Of a DNA stretch of 28,257 nt, positions 22,475-28,257 are shown one piece after another. The DNA lies in IMG/VR virus record IMGVR_UViG_3300047646_000039, positions 1 to 28,257 of that record. One strand, written 5' to 3'. Within the stretch, counting starts at the first letter, position 1; every line of letters begins with the position of its first letter. The translations under genes and the position numbers were made by a program. Origin of the DNA: a virus. The notes beneath the pieces are model-generated. The model was not told the DNA's origin. It did no database searches and worked only from the letters and a program-made list of their open reading frames with translations.

Positions 22475-24043
22475 TCAGGCTTCGTTTGCCTGCCACGGCG
22501 GCAGACAGGCCTGGTTAATTATGTAATAAAGAAATTCGTTTATATAATCTTTTCTTAGGCCATCCGGCTGTGAAAACATTTCTGAAAAGACATCGGCATA
22601 ATCTTCATAGCATTTGCCGGAACGTTGCAATATTTTCCCCGCGTAAACCTTAGCTTCATAAGCATCTTTGAAATAATTTTCTGCCTCCGCCTGCGTAAAC
22701 ACCGTTTCCGGTTCAACTTTATTAATTGCAGGTTTCAGATATTTTATTTTCCCGTCCTGTTTTACTTCATTTTCCACTACCTGGCGGTAAGTAGGCTGCT
22801 GCCTGTGTTCAAAATTGCCAAGCGTAACAAAGCCGTCAACCGGCTTTAATATGAAAGGCTTTGAATATTCGTCTATTAATTCGGCTACAACTTCCCCGCG
22901 CAGGTTCTTATAAATCCTTATATGCTTATTCTGTGTATTGCGGGGACATTCATATTTGTCGTTATTAATGCTTACCAGCAATGACGGATTAACTTTTCTT
23001 ATCCAGGGCTTTGCAATTATTTCTTTCATATCGATTGATATTTCCCGCTGAGGATGTAAATTTAAGCCGCTCATATAAGCATGGCCGCGCGTGCAGGCTT
23101 TAACCGGGTGCTGCCTGTCTAAAAGTTCAATCATAAACTCGTGAATCATATCGTTGTAATCATTCAGGTAAATAGTTTTTCCGTCGCCCAGAATCATTGC
23201 CCGCTTAAGTTCAAATCTTTTCCATAATAATTTCCAGGCGCTTTCACGTTTCTGTATGCCGCGTTTTTTCATTGGTATTGATAGTTCGCTTGCAATCTCA
23301 AGCTTATTAAGCAAAGCCTTAACGGAATTATCTTTTATAAAGCTGCCGTTGTCGGTTTTTAATATTTCAGGCAGGTAATGAATAGGCAGATCATCTTCGG
23401 GCCGGTTATAAACATAATTAAGAAATTCTATGCCGATTAAAACGCATTCGCCTGACGCAACATAAGCTCTGGATATACTTACACGGCTGAAAGCATCTGT
23501 TATGCCTACAAGCCAGGTCCTTAATTTATGCTCGTCCTCTTTATAATAAAGCGACTTGCCGGAAACGCGCAATAAATAATCGTTTGCCTTTTCATCATAT
23601 TTAATTACCTGAAAATATTTTGAACGCGAAAAGTCCATTTGATGCTGCTGATTCGGGTATTCGGCTTCAACTCTTACAATTACATCCTGCTGCCTGTATC
23701 CGAGTTCCCTAAGACGCCTGTTTACAGTTGATATTGTCAAAGTGTCCGCGCCCGGGAATTGTTTTTCCTGCAAAATCTGAATACATATATCGGTCGCAAG
23801 TTCGCGTTCGCTTAAGCCCATTAATGCGCCGCGGCTTTTTATCTTTGCTATTTCGTGAATCAGGTTCATATCAATTTTTTTCTGCCTGTAAATTGTTTTG
23901 CTTGCGCCGTATTCATTGCGTAAAGTCCTGTATATAGTAAACCGGCTTGTATTATATAATTTTGCATACCTGTTTATAATATCGCCTTTAGAACCTTTGC
24001 CCGCGGCTTTTAATTCCGCCTTTATCATTGCCGTATTAATCAT
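22475..24043 (-). CDS. Transposase A of Mu type (DDE recombinase)
   Basis: A 522-residue transposase that joins phage ends to target DNA. N-terminal helix-turn-helix segments (about 18-46 and 68-115) bind the phage ends. The RNase H-like catalytic core has Asp137 (HQMDFSRS), Asp231 (LKTDNGS) and Glu267 (KRESAW), with exactly 35 residues between the last two (DD35E). The C-terminal part (about 345-522) is the beta-barrel and helical region that would contact the MuB-like partner. It is shorter than MuA (663). The last residues, ACLPPWQANEA, are encoded in a hairpin repeat. The start overlaps the gemA-like gene by eight bases. Confidence 0.92.
   Translation of the reverse strand: MINTAMIKAELKAAGKGSKGDIINRYAKLYNTSRFTIYRTLRNEYGASKTIYRQKKIDMNLIHEIAKIKSRGALMGLSERELATDICIQILQEKQFPGADTLTISTVNRRLRELGYRQQDVIVRVEAEYPNQQHQMDFSRSKYFQVIKYDEKANDYLLRVSGKSLYYKEDEHKLRTWLVGITDAFSRVSISRAYVASGECVLIGIEFLNYVYNRPEDDLPIHYLPEILKTDNGSFIKDNSVKALLNKLEIASELSIPMKKRGIQKRESAWKLLWKRFELKRAMILGDGKTIYLNDYNDMIHEFMIELLDRQHPVKACTRGHAYMSGLNLHPQREISIDMKEIIAKPWIRKVNPSLLVSINNDKYECPRNTQNKHIRIYKNLRGEVVAELIDEYSKPFILKPVDGFVTLGNFEHRQQPTYRQVVENEVKQDGKIKYLKPAINKVEPETVFTQAEAENYFKDAYEAKVYAGKILQRSGKCYEDYADVFSEMFSQPDGLRKDYINEFLYYIINQACLPPWQANEA
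22488..22510. repeat. GC-rich imperfect hairpin repeat at the transposase 3' end
   Basis: TTTGCCTGCC with GGCAGACAGGC forms an imperfect GC-rich hairpin within the last codons of the transposase gene. The same kind of GCCTGCC/GGCAGGC palindromic repeat is common between genes in related genomes. It seems to have changed or provided the C-terminus of the protein. Confidence 0.45.
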
Positions 24044-24554
24044 TAGTATAGCCTTTTAGTTCACTGTTTTTCATACAGTTAATTCTTTTATATAAATTCT
24101 TGTCGCCGTTTGATAAAATGCGTTGCATACCGACAATTATTTTTGAAGCTTCAAAATTTGTAAGCATCTGCACCGCTTTGTTTAAGTTCAATTGATGCTT
24201 AATAAATCCGGTAGTCCTGGTTTCATTCCATCCTAACAAATCCTGTAATATATTTATCCTTTGCGCCTGTAGTTCTGTTAAATGTATCTGCATTCCCCGT
24301 CGTCCCTTACCGTAGTATTTATTAGCAGAACCGGGCCGCTGCAAACCCGGTTCCGCCGTGGTTTTGGGCAGGGGATTAATTTTATTTAATGTCTTTTCAA
24401 GATTGCTTATAAATAAAGATGCCTGGTCAGTTGATAATTCCTTTGATGTTTCCGCAGAAAAAACAGACAGGTTCTGCCTGTAATCTTCATCTGAAAGCGA
24501 TAATTTGCTTTTCAATGTGTGAATTTTTTTTATCTGTCTTAATGTTGCATACAT
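24036..24554 (-). CDS. GemA-like protein (Mu gp16, DUF1018)
   Basis: A 172-residue protein of the Mu gemA/gp16 family: it opens LRQIKKIHTLKSKLSLSDEDYRQNLSVFSAETSKELS, the DUF1018 signature, and has a C-terminal helical block with NILQDLLGWNETRTTGFIKHQ and TNFEASKIIVGMQRIL. In Mu gemA modulates host gene expression and gyrase; in Mu it lies after A and B, here before A. The start is ATG 24552-24554; a longer TTG-start form (24597-24599) would place the start inside a hairpin stem. It overlaps the transposase by eight bases. Confidence 0.82.
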   Translation of the reverse strand: MYATLRQIKKIHTLKSKLSLSDEDYRQNLSVFSAETSKELSTDQASLFISNLEKTLNKINPLPKTTAEPGLQRPGSANKYYGKGRRGMQIHLTELQAQRINILQDLLGWNETRTTGFIKHQLNLNKAVQMLTNFEASKIIVGMQRILSNGDKNLYKRINCMKNSELKGYTND

Positions 24555-24575
24555 TTTATTTGCTTTCAAATTAAA

Positions 24576-24601
24576 CTTTGCGGGCCTTTCAACCCGCAAA
24601 G
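24576..24601. terminator. Hairpin (attenuator candidate) upstream of gemA/transposase
   Basis: A perfect 9-bp stem CTTTGCGGG/CCCGCAAAG with an 8-base loop. In the direction of the early operon the stem is followed by TTTAATTT, an intrinsic-terminator-like tail, 22 bases before the GemA-like start. It would reduce read-through from the regulatory genes into the transposition genes, or be relieved by an antiterminator. The reverse strand runs into a GC-rich stretch. Confidence 0.6.
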
Positions 24602-24659
24602 CAGGAGATCAACATGGCCGCAGCTATTACCGCCGCTGCGCAGGCGGTTAAAGTGAAAA

Positions 24660-25574
24660 TTATTCCGTAATAGCATCGACGTATGTGGTTAATAACCTTT
24701 CATGCACTTCGTCTGTCTCGCGGATAATGCCCTGCAATAGTTTCCTTAATACTTCCGGGTCCTCCGGCGTTATTCCGCAGCGAATGATAACCTCATTAAA
24801 ATTTTCAAGAAGATTGCGGGCTTGTTCAAGGGCTTTTCTCTTTGCCTGCGCCGAACTTGCAACCGGCCCGTATTTTAATTCAATATCCTCAAGTTCCTCT
24901 TTCCGTTTATTCAGTTTATCTAAATTCTTTTCAGTCGCTTCTTTTTGTTCAATCAGCAATTTGTTTTCTTCGGTAAGTACAGCAATCTTTGATTTATATT
25001 TTTTCGTCGCTTCGGAAATTTGCCGCCCTAATTCCTTCGCGGTTTCGTCCTTTATATCTTCAATGTTGAAATCATTCTCTCCGACTTTTACTTTGCCCTT
25101 TTTAATCAGTTCTGCCAGGTCGCCGTCATCAAACCGTGATAGTTCGTATAACTTTTCAATACCAAGATTTGAAACTTTTTCGGCAATTTCATTAGGCGAA
25201 GTTGACTTCGCATTTTCTAAAGTATCACCTGAGGTAATTTGTATAAGTCCGTTTCCAGTCAACGACTTGGAAACATTCTCAAATTTTGCGGCAATAGCAC
25301 AAAGTTTCTCGGCCTGACGAAGTCCGAAAGGTAAAGTTGAGCAATATTCCTCTTTACTCTGGCAGTTAAGGGCCAGATAGAGCTTTTCATCAAATATTTT
25401 CTTAAGGGATATTGCCGAGATAAAAACGCCGAGTAAAACCTGCTGATGTGCATATTGCGCCAGCCTTATTTGTTCGTGAGATACCTCTGTAAATTCACCT
25501 GTATCAAGGTCAAGTATTGTTAATGAATTTGCATTCGTATTATTTGCTTTTTGGAATGTCTTATTCTTTGTCAT
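24660..25574 (-). CDS. Early coiled-coil protein, DUF3102-like N-terminus
   Basis: A 304-residue soluble protein. Residues about 40-100 (AHQQVLLGVFISAISLKKIFDEKLYLALNCQSKEEYCS...LPFGLRQAEKLCAIAAKF) resemble the DUF3102 / ParB-related helix-turn-helix segment of phage and plasmid proteins. Residues about 175-250 are a long charged coiled coil (ISEATKKYKSKIAVLTEENKLLIEQKEATEKNLDKLNKRKEELE). The end is helical. Replication or partition-type DNA binding is plausible; it occupies the place of Mu's ner/gam-side accessory genes. ATG is preceded by AGGGG. It follows a 12-base gap after the small membrane protein. Confidence 0.65.
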   Translation of the reverse strand: MTKNKTFQKANNTNANSLTILDLDTGEFTEVSHEQIRLAQYAHQQVLLGVFISAISLKKIFDEKLYLALNCQSKEEYCSTLPFGLRQAEKLCAIAAKFENVSKSLTGNGLIQITSGDTLENAKSTSPNEIAEKVSNLGIEKLYELSRFDDGDLAELIKKGKVKVGENDFNIEDIKDETAKELGRQISEATKKYKSKIAVLTEENKLLIEQKEATEKNLDKLNKRKEELEDIELKYGPVASSAQAKRKALEQARNLLENFNEVIIRCGITPEDPEVLRKLLQGIIRETDEVHERLLTTYVDAITE

Positions 25575-25586
25575 AGTGTGTTCCCC

Positions 25587-25721
25587 TTAATTATGGTTTT
25601 GTTTATCAATTAAAAAATAATTTTCGTCTGAATCGGGATAAAGGGTAGCATGTTTTATACATGATTTTAGAAAGAAAATAGAAAAAACAATATAAAAAGT
25701 ACCGGCTATTATGTAAATCAT
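25587..25721 (-). CDS. Small single-pass membrane protein
   Basis: A 44-residue frame starting MIYIIAGTFYIVFSIFFLKSC and ending DKQNHN. A near-perfect AGGAGG lies five bases before ATG 25719-25721, which follows the upstream stop directly. One hydrophobic helix (2-19) is followed by a Cys and a polar tail, so the N-terminus is likely outside or in the membrane. It lies between the double HTH protein and the coiled-coil protein in the early operon. Unknown family; a small toxin, exclusion or holin-like peptide is possible. Confidence 0.6.
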   Translation of the reverse strand: MIYIIAGTFYIVFSIFFLKSCIKHATLYPDSDENYFLIDKQNHN

Positions 25722-25979
25722 TTAGACCTCCTGCAGTTTATTTATGGCCTGCCTGGTAACGCCGAACCGGCGCCCGACCTGCCCGCATGTTTCAAATTTG
25801 CTGTAATAATTCCTTAAGTAAATTTCATTGTCGTTATTAATAATATTATTACTCTTTCCGGCTTTGCATATCCGCCTTATCTGCCGTGTTGAGCAGTCAA
25901 GCCTTTTTGCAATTTCTTTCTGGCTTAAGCCGGTGTTAATCATTTCCTGTAATAATATTTTATCAATAATTTTAGGCAT
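25722..25979 (-). CDS. Double helix-turn-helix DNA-binding protein
   Basis: An 85-residue protein with two HTH-type units: TGLSQKEIAKRLDCSTRQIRRICKAGK (about 16-42) and ETCGQVGRRFGVTRQAINKLQ (about 62-83). It is a likely early transcription regulator. Begins one base before the start of the preceding small gene's stop. No close family named; size and two HTH units allow it to be the Mor-like or Ner-like control protein of this phage, which is inference. Confidence 0.65.
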   Translation of the reverse strand: MPKIIDKILLQEMINTGLSQKEIAKRLDCSTRQIRRICKAGKSNNIINNDNEIYLRNYYSKFETCGQVGRRFGVTRQAINKLQEV

Positions 25980-25980
25980 A

Positions 25981-26181
25981 TCAGGCAGCGGCTATAATGT
26001 TTATAAAATAATTCCGGCGGATTGTTTTGTATGTTAATGGCCTTGAATATTGTTCTTCGGCTTTTGTAGGTATAATGCCGTTTAAGATTCTGCCGAGCAA
26101 ATGGCTCATAAATAATTCCCGGCGCTCTGATTTCTTCGTCTGCCTTATTGAGTGCAAAAGTATTTTTGATTTTGCCGTCAT
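25981..26181 (-). CDS. Small basic early protein
   Basis: A 66-residue very basic protein (KSKILLHSIRQTKKSERRE; later YKTIRRNYF). Its ATG overlaps the upstream TAA (TAATG at 26179-26183), arguing that it is translated by coupling. No family is recognised and no ribosome site is needed. Confidence 0.45.
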   Translation of the reverse strand: MTAKSKILLHSIRQTKKSERRELFMSHLLGRILNGIIPTKAEEQYSRPLTYKTIRRNYFINIIAAA

Positions 26182-26639
26182 TATAATTCCAGGTCTATTT
26201 GTTTTGATATTTTTTTGTCTGCAAACTTTTTAACTGCAACACTTTCATTTATAACTTTATCAAGGCTATCCCTCAGCTTCGGATAAACTTCCCCCGGGTT
26301 CTTAAGGAATTTTGTAAAATTATTTACGGCTTCGCTTGTGGCGGCGGAATAACTGGCAACCATTTCATTTTCATCACCGCGTGCCATTTTTATTTTGGGC
26401 AGCTTTATCATTGCGAAGCCAAGCCTTGATGCTTTAATTTTCAGCGGTTCATAATTATTCTGCAATTCCATAAACTTGTCTTCAAGGTTTGAAGGGAAAG
26501 GAATATTTTCCGCAAGGTTAGCCAGCCGGTATAAATAATTCTGAGACCTGCAAACCGCATCGGCAAGTTCTTCAATACTAAGCGGGCCGCCGTGAATTAG
26601 TTTATAATGAGCAATTTTAAGAGCCGTTGAATGGTCCAT
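26181..26639 (-). CDS. CII-like phage regulatory protein
   Basis: A 152-residue protein with an N-terminal HTH-like unit (LSIEELADAVCRSQNYLYRLANLAE, about 20-44) followed by a helical part SRLGFAMIKLPKIK and a C-terminal charged segment. The pattern is reminiscent of Phage_CII / CP76 regulators; it could govern the lysogeny decision or delayed early genes. Third gene from the early promoter. Confidence 0.5.
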   Translation of the reverse strand: MDHSTALKIAHYKLIHGGPLSIEELADAVCRSQNYLYRLANLAENIPFPSNLEDKFMELQNNYEPLKIKASRLGFAMIKLPKIKMARGDENEMVASYSAATSEAVNNFTKFLKNPGEVYPKLRDSLDKVINESVAVKKFADKKISKQIDLEL

Positions 26640-26645
26640 TAAAAT

Positions 26646-26948
26646 TTATTCTCTGTTTTTTAATATCTTTTTATTACTTAGTTTATTATGTTTGTAAACG
26701 CTGTAAACTGCTATTCTATTCTTAGAATCAGGAAATAAATAGAGTTGAATTAATCCCCTGGCCCTGGGGGCCTTAACTTTGCCGGCAATAATTTTCTGAA
26801 TATATTGATGCGTAAAGCCTAAGGCCCTTGCTATCTCGCTTTCATTGATTCTATGCTGGTCAATGATTATGAAACGGGCATTATTCCGGGGGTTATTTAT
26901 CAACTCAATTTCATTCTCATTATTTAGTATATAAGAAATACGTTTCAT
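26646..26948 (-). CDS. Small helix-turn-helix protein
   Basis: A 100-residue protein with a HTH of the form SEIARALGFTHQYIQKIIAGKVKAPRARG (about 36-64). It starts by ATGA overlap with the upstream HTH gene (26945-26948), and its HTH resembles that protein's ((V/I)ARxLGxTxQYxxxxxxG), so the two look like a divergent tandem pair. Confidence 0.65.
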   Translation of the reverse strand: MKRISYILNNENEIELINNPRNNARFIIIDQHRINESEIARALGFTHQYIQKIIAGKVKAPRARGLIQLYLFPDSKNRIAVYSVYKHNKLSNKKILKNRE

Positions 26949-27130
26949 GCGGCTTTATCCGGGTTAATCATTTTCTGAAATTGTTCTTTCAGTTTTTTAG
27001 AGGATTGACGTCCCCGAAGAACACGTCCGGCATATTGAGGAGTAACACCGAGCAAACGCGCGACCGCACTCGGATTTAAGAGATTTACATGTTCTTTTTT
27101 ATCCAGGTCAATTTTAATTGTTTTGCTCAT
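26945..27130 (-). CDS. Small Cro/Ner-like helix-turn-helix protein
   Basis: A 61-residue protein with a lambda-type HTH, PSAVARLLGVTPQYAGRVLRGRQSSKK (about 20-46). It is the first gene of the early operon, facing the CI-like repressor across the operator region, exactly where Ner or Cro lies in Mu and lambdoid phages. It probably represses the repressor or its own operon. Short basic tail after the HTH. Confidence 0.75.
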   Translation of the reverse strand: MSKTIKIDLDKKEHVNLLNPSAVARLLGVTPQYAGRVLRGRQSSKKLKEQFQKMINPDKAA

Positions 27131-27155
27131 TGTTCTCTTTTTTTATTAAAATATT

Positions 27156-27173
27156 AGGTTCAAATTTGAACCT
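27156..27173. promoter_or_regulatory. Operator palindrome O1
   Basis: AGGTTCAAATTTGAACCT is an 18-bp perfect palindrome, 26 bases before the Cro-like start (27130). It differs from O2 and O3, so it may bind a different protein, such as the Cro/Ner-like product. Confidence 0.7.
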
Positions 27174-27176
27174 GAC

Positions 27177-27207
27177 AAAACTTAAACAATCGTTTAATAA
27201 AAGTCAA
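27177..27207 (-). promoter_or_regulatory. Candidate leftward early promoter
   Basis: On the minus strand TTGACT (27202-27207) is followed 17 bases later by TAAGTT (27179-27184), reading TAAGTTTT, close to the TAnnTTTG element. O2 falls between the two boxes, so repressor binding there would block polymerase. The first gene starts about 47 bases downstream. Confidence 0.4.
27182..27197. promoter_or_regulatory. Operator palindrome O2
   Basis: TTAAACAATCGTTTAA has 6-bp inverted arms around AATC. Its AAACA/CGTTT half-sites resemble O3, so the two are likely bound by the same dimer. It lies between the -35 and -10 of the leftward promoter candidate. Confidence 0.65.
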
Positions 27208-27216
27208 GGGAAATAC

Positions 27217-27234
27217 ATAAAACAACTGTTTTAT
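27217..27234. promoter_or_regulatory. Operator palindrome O3
   Basis: ATAAAACAACTGTTTTAT has 8-bp inverted arms around AC and ends 7 bases before the repressor ATG at 27242. The position allows self-repression by the CI-like protein. Confidence 0.65.
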
Positions 27235-27241
27235 TTTTATA

Positions 27242-27562
27242 ATGAAAACCTCCGAAAAGATTAAAATATTTGCAAAAAAGCACTTCGGCAGCTTAAGAAA
27301 CCTTGCCGAACGCTTATTCATTAGTCCTGAAAATTTATCCGCTTATGCGAATGATAAGCGAGACCCGGGAGCTCCCTTTTTAAGAAAAATGTTAAAGGCG
27401 GGTTGTGACCTGAATTGGTTATTAGATGAAAGCGACCAAATAAAGGAAGGAACTGATAACTTTAAGGATATTAGAATTGCTGAATTGGAAACTGAAAACA
27501 AAAAGTTAAGAGAAAAATTAAATTCTATAGAGAAATTTATACAAAAAATAAAGCCGGTGTAA
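27242..27562 (+). CDS. CI-like prophage repressor
   Basis: A 106-residue cytoplasmic regulator. Residues 16-40 (GSLRNLAERLFISPENLSAYANDKR) are a lambda-repressor HTH, followed by LRKMLKAGCDLNWLLDE (about 47-63), a phrase typical of CI-type proteins, and a coiled coil (about 78-102) for dimerisation. It lacks the S24 peptidase domain, so RecA-driven self-cleavage is not expected. It faces the early operon across three palindromes and would maintain lysogeny. Terminator overlaps its stop codon. Confidence 0.85.
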   Translation: MKTSEKIKIFAKKHFGSLRNLAERLFISPENLSAYANDKRDPGAPFLRKMLKAGCDLNWLLDESDQIKEGTDNFKDIRIAELETENKKLREKLNSIEKFIQKIKPV

Positions 27563-27571
27563 GACCGGCTT
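27551..27571 (+). terminator. Terminator of the repressor gene
   Basis: AAGCCGGT / ACCGGCTT makes an 8-bp perfect stem with a 5-base loop holding the TAA of the repressor, followed by TTAATTAATTATT. On the opposite strand it could also end the short gene at 27587. Confidence 0.75.
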
Positions 27572-27586
27572 TAATTAATTATTAGA

Positions 27587-27760
27587 TCATAGGAGGCGTT
27601 CGAGAAGGGTAATAATTAATTTCATTTCTGCACTTAGAAGATGGCCATGTATCCCGTATTCAATTTCTGTCTGTCTTAATACATTATGAAATAAGCGTGC
27701 ATGAGTTATTATCTCATGTATTAATTGCGGAACTGGTCCTTGAATAATATGAATTGACAT
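27587..27760 (-). CDS. Small convergent protein
   Basis: A 57-residue frame from ATG 27758-27760 with GGGAG six bases upstream (27765-27771, GGGAGAAGCG before ATG) to TGA 27587-27589. It reads MSIHIIQGPVPQLIHEIITH... and ends ITLLERLL, helical, His-rich, with no membrane segment. It points towards the repressor terminator. The 257-base stretch 27563-27819 would otherwise be empty; no other gene is seen there. Family unknown. Confidence 0.55.
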   Translation of the reverse strand: MSIHIIQGPVPQLIHEIITHARLFHNVLRQTEIEYGIHGHLLSAEMKLIITLLERLL

Positions 27761-27819
27761 CGCTTCTCCCTTTATCTATTAGAGTTTAGGAAATCTATTA
27801 ATTAAGTGAAAGGTAAAAA

Positions 27820-28257
27820 ATGTCCGACCAAAACAACTTGGATGTAAATATTCCTCCTAAAATACCTTTTATGAATAGAGCGCACCCGATTTTAACAATA
27901 ATTATTATCATAGCTATAACATTTATATTAGCCAGTTTAATCTCAGAAATAAAAGAAGAACAATTTTTTGAAAAGAAAGAATACCAGGTAACTTTATCAG
28001 TAACAGGAACGGCTCATGCTGCCTCAATAACTTATACAAATGGAAATGACGGAATTGAACAAATTAATGCTGTTAAGTTACCCTGGCAGAAAACATTTAA
28101 TTGTAAAGGAACGACTAATTTTTATTTAAGTGCTCAAAACTTATATCTTGAGGGTACTATTATAACAACAATACTTCATAATAATGAAATTATAAGAACC
28201 GCTGAGAGTCAGGGCCAATATGTTATTGCATCGACAAAAGCTGAGTTTAATGAATAA
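27820..28257 (+). CDS. Membrane-anchored MmpS-like protein
   Basis: A 145-residue protein with a single membrane helix (about 23-42) and an outward beta-sandwich domain: YQVTLSVTGTAHAASITYTNGN...QINAVKLPWQKTF...FYLSAQN...GTIITTILHNNEIIRTAESQGQY. This is the pattern of MmpS-like proteins (small accessory proteins of RND exporters) and related cell-surface proteins. AAAGG lies six bases before ATG. Located outside the repressor; it may be a lysogenic-conversion or superinfection-exclusion gene or the first host gene. It ends at the window border. Confidence 0.6.
   Translation: MSDQNNLDVNIPPKIPFMNRAHPILTIIIIIAITFILASLISEIKEEQFFEKKEYQVTLSVTGTAHAASITYTNGNDGIEQINAVKLPWQKTFNCKGTTNFYLSAQNLYLEGTIITTILHNNEIIRTAESQGQYVIASTKAEFNE

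Noticed and set aside
24555-24599. Extended TTG start for the GemA-like protein
   Set aside because: It would start within a hairpin stem, lacks a ribosome site, and family similarity begins after the ATG at 24552-24554.
24685-25317. 210-codon open frame on the plus strand
   Set aside because: Antisense to the coiled-coil protein gene, Ser/Phe-rich as expected from reading acidic/Lys-rich codons backwards; no start signal.
1-28257. Search for tRNA, rRNA or CRISPR features
   Set aside because: No cloverleaf-like, ribosomal or repeat-spacer structure was noticed by eye.
1-28257. Phage ends with TG...CA and transposase end-binding sites
   Set aside because: Could not be located with confidence; the left end may lie right of 27563 or outside, and the right end is beyond position 1.

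Overview
The window is most of a Mu-like (transposable) prophage with a non-contractile tail, probably integrated in an AT-rich Gram-negative bacterium of the Bacteroidota/Ignavibacteriota type. The phage assignment is firm: a DDE transposase with a MuB-type partner ATPase, a GemA-like protein, a DUF3164 protein, a DUF935 (Mu gp29) portal, and gp36- and gp37-like proteins sit together. The host assignment is inference, from base composition, the lipoprotein signal, TAnnTTTG-like promoter elements, and GC-rich hairpin repeats of a kind common in such genomes. No sheath or contractile baseplate genes are visible; the tail set (tube, two-frame assembly chaperone, tape measure, distal proteins, fibre) is that of a siphovirus, as in D3112/B3-type transposable phages.

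Layout. (1) 1-11024, minus strand, read from 11024 downwards: ClpP-type head protease with a scaffold-like C-terminus, major capsid protein, a strong hairpin terminator, a secreted protein of unknown role, a lysis cassette (GH24 endolysin, holin candidate, a lipoprotein that also has a C-terminal membrane anchor, a small membrane/coiled-coil protein), tail tube, tail assembly chaperone with a -1 frameshift site, tape measure, two distal tail proteins, tail fibre. (2) 11025-11180: divergent control region with an 18-bp perfect palindrome. (3) 11181-15823, plus strand: small and large terminase, portal, virion morphogenesis protein (gpG/gpS type), gp36-like and gp37-like connector/tail-end proteins, ending in a bidirectional hairpin. 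(4) 15876-27130, minus strand, read from 27130 downwards: the early operon, with small DNA-binding proteins, a coiled-coil protein, GemA-like protein, transposase A, accessory proteins, transposition ATPase B, zinc ribbons, a displaced gpF-like head morphogenesis protein, and then a modification cassette (ASCH, HNH, winged helix, C5 and N6-adenine methyltransferases). (5) 27131-27241: operator region with three palindromes. (6) 27242-27562, plus strand: CI-like repressor with terminator. (7) 27563-28257: a short ORF of 57 codons on the minus strand and a membrane-anchored MmpS-like protein that may be a lysogenic gene or host flank.

How it works together (inference from gene families): the repressor at 27242 binds the palindromes and holds back the leftward early operon; when released, the early operon makes A and B for replicative transposition and methyltransferases that protect the DNA. 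Late expression must then fire both ways from the 11025-11180 region to give packaging/portal genes rightward and capsid, lysis and tail genes leftward. No obvious Mor/C late activator is recognisable; the small HTH and zinc-ribbon proteins of the early operon are the candidates.

The most notable points are the frameshifted tail chaperone (the second frame, 5614-5850, has no start of its own), the possible unimolecular spanin, the head morphogenesis gene moved into the early operon, a MuB-like ATPase with altered Walker motifs, several unlisted small genes with good ribosome binding sites, and host-style hairpin repeats inside phage operons.
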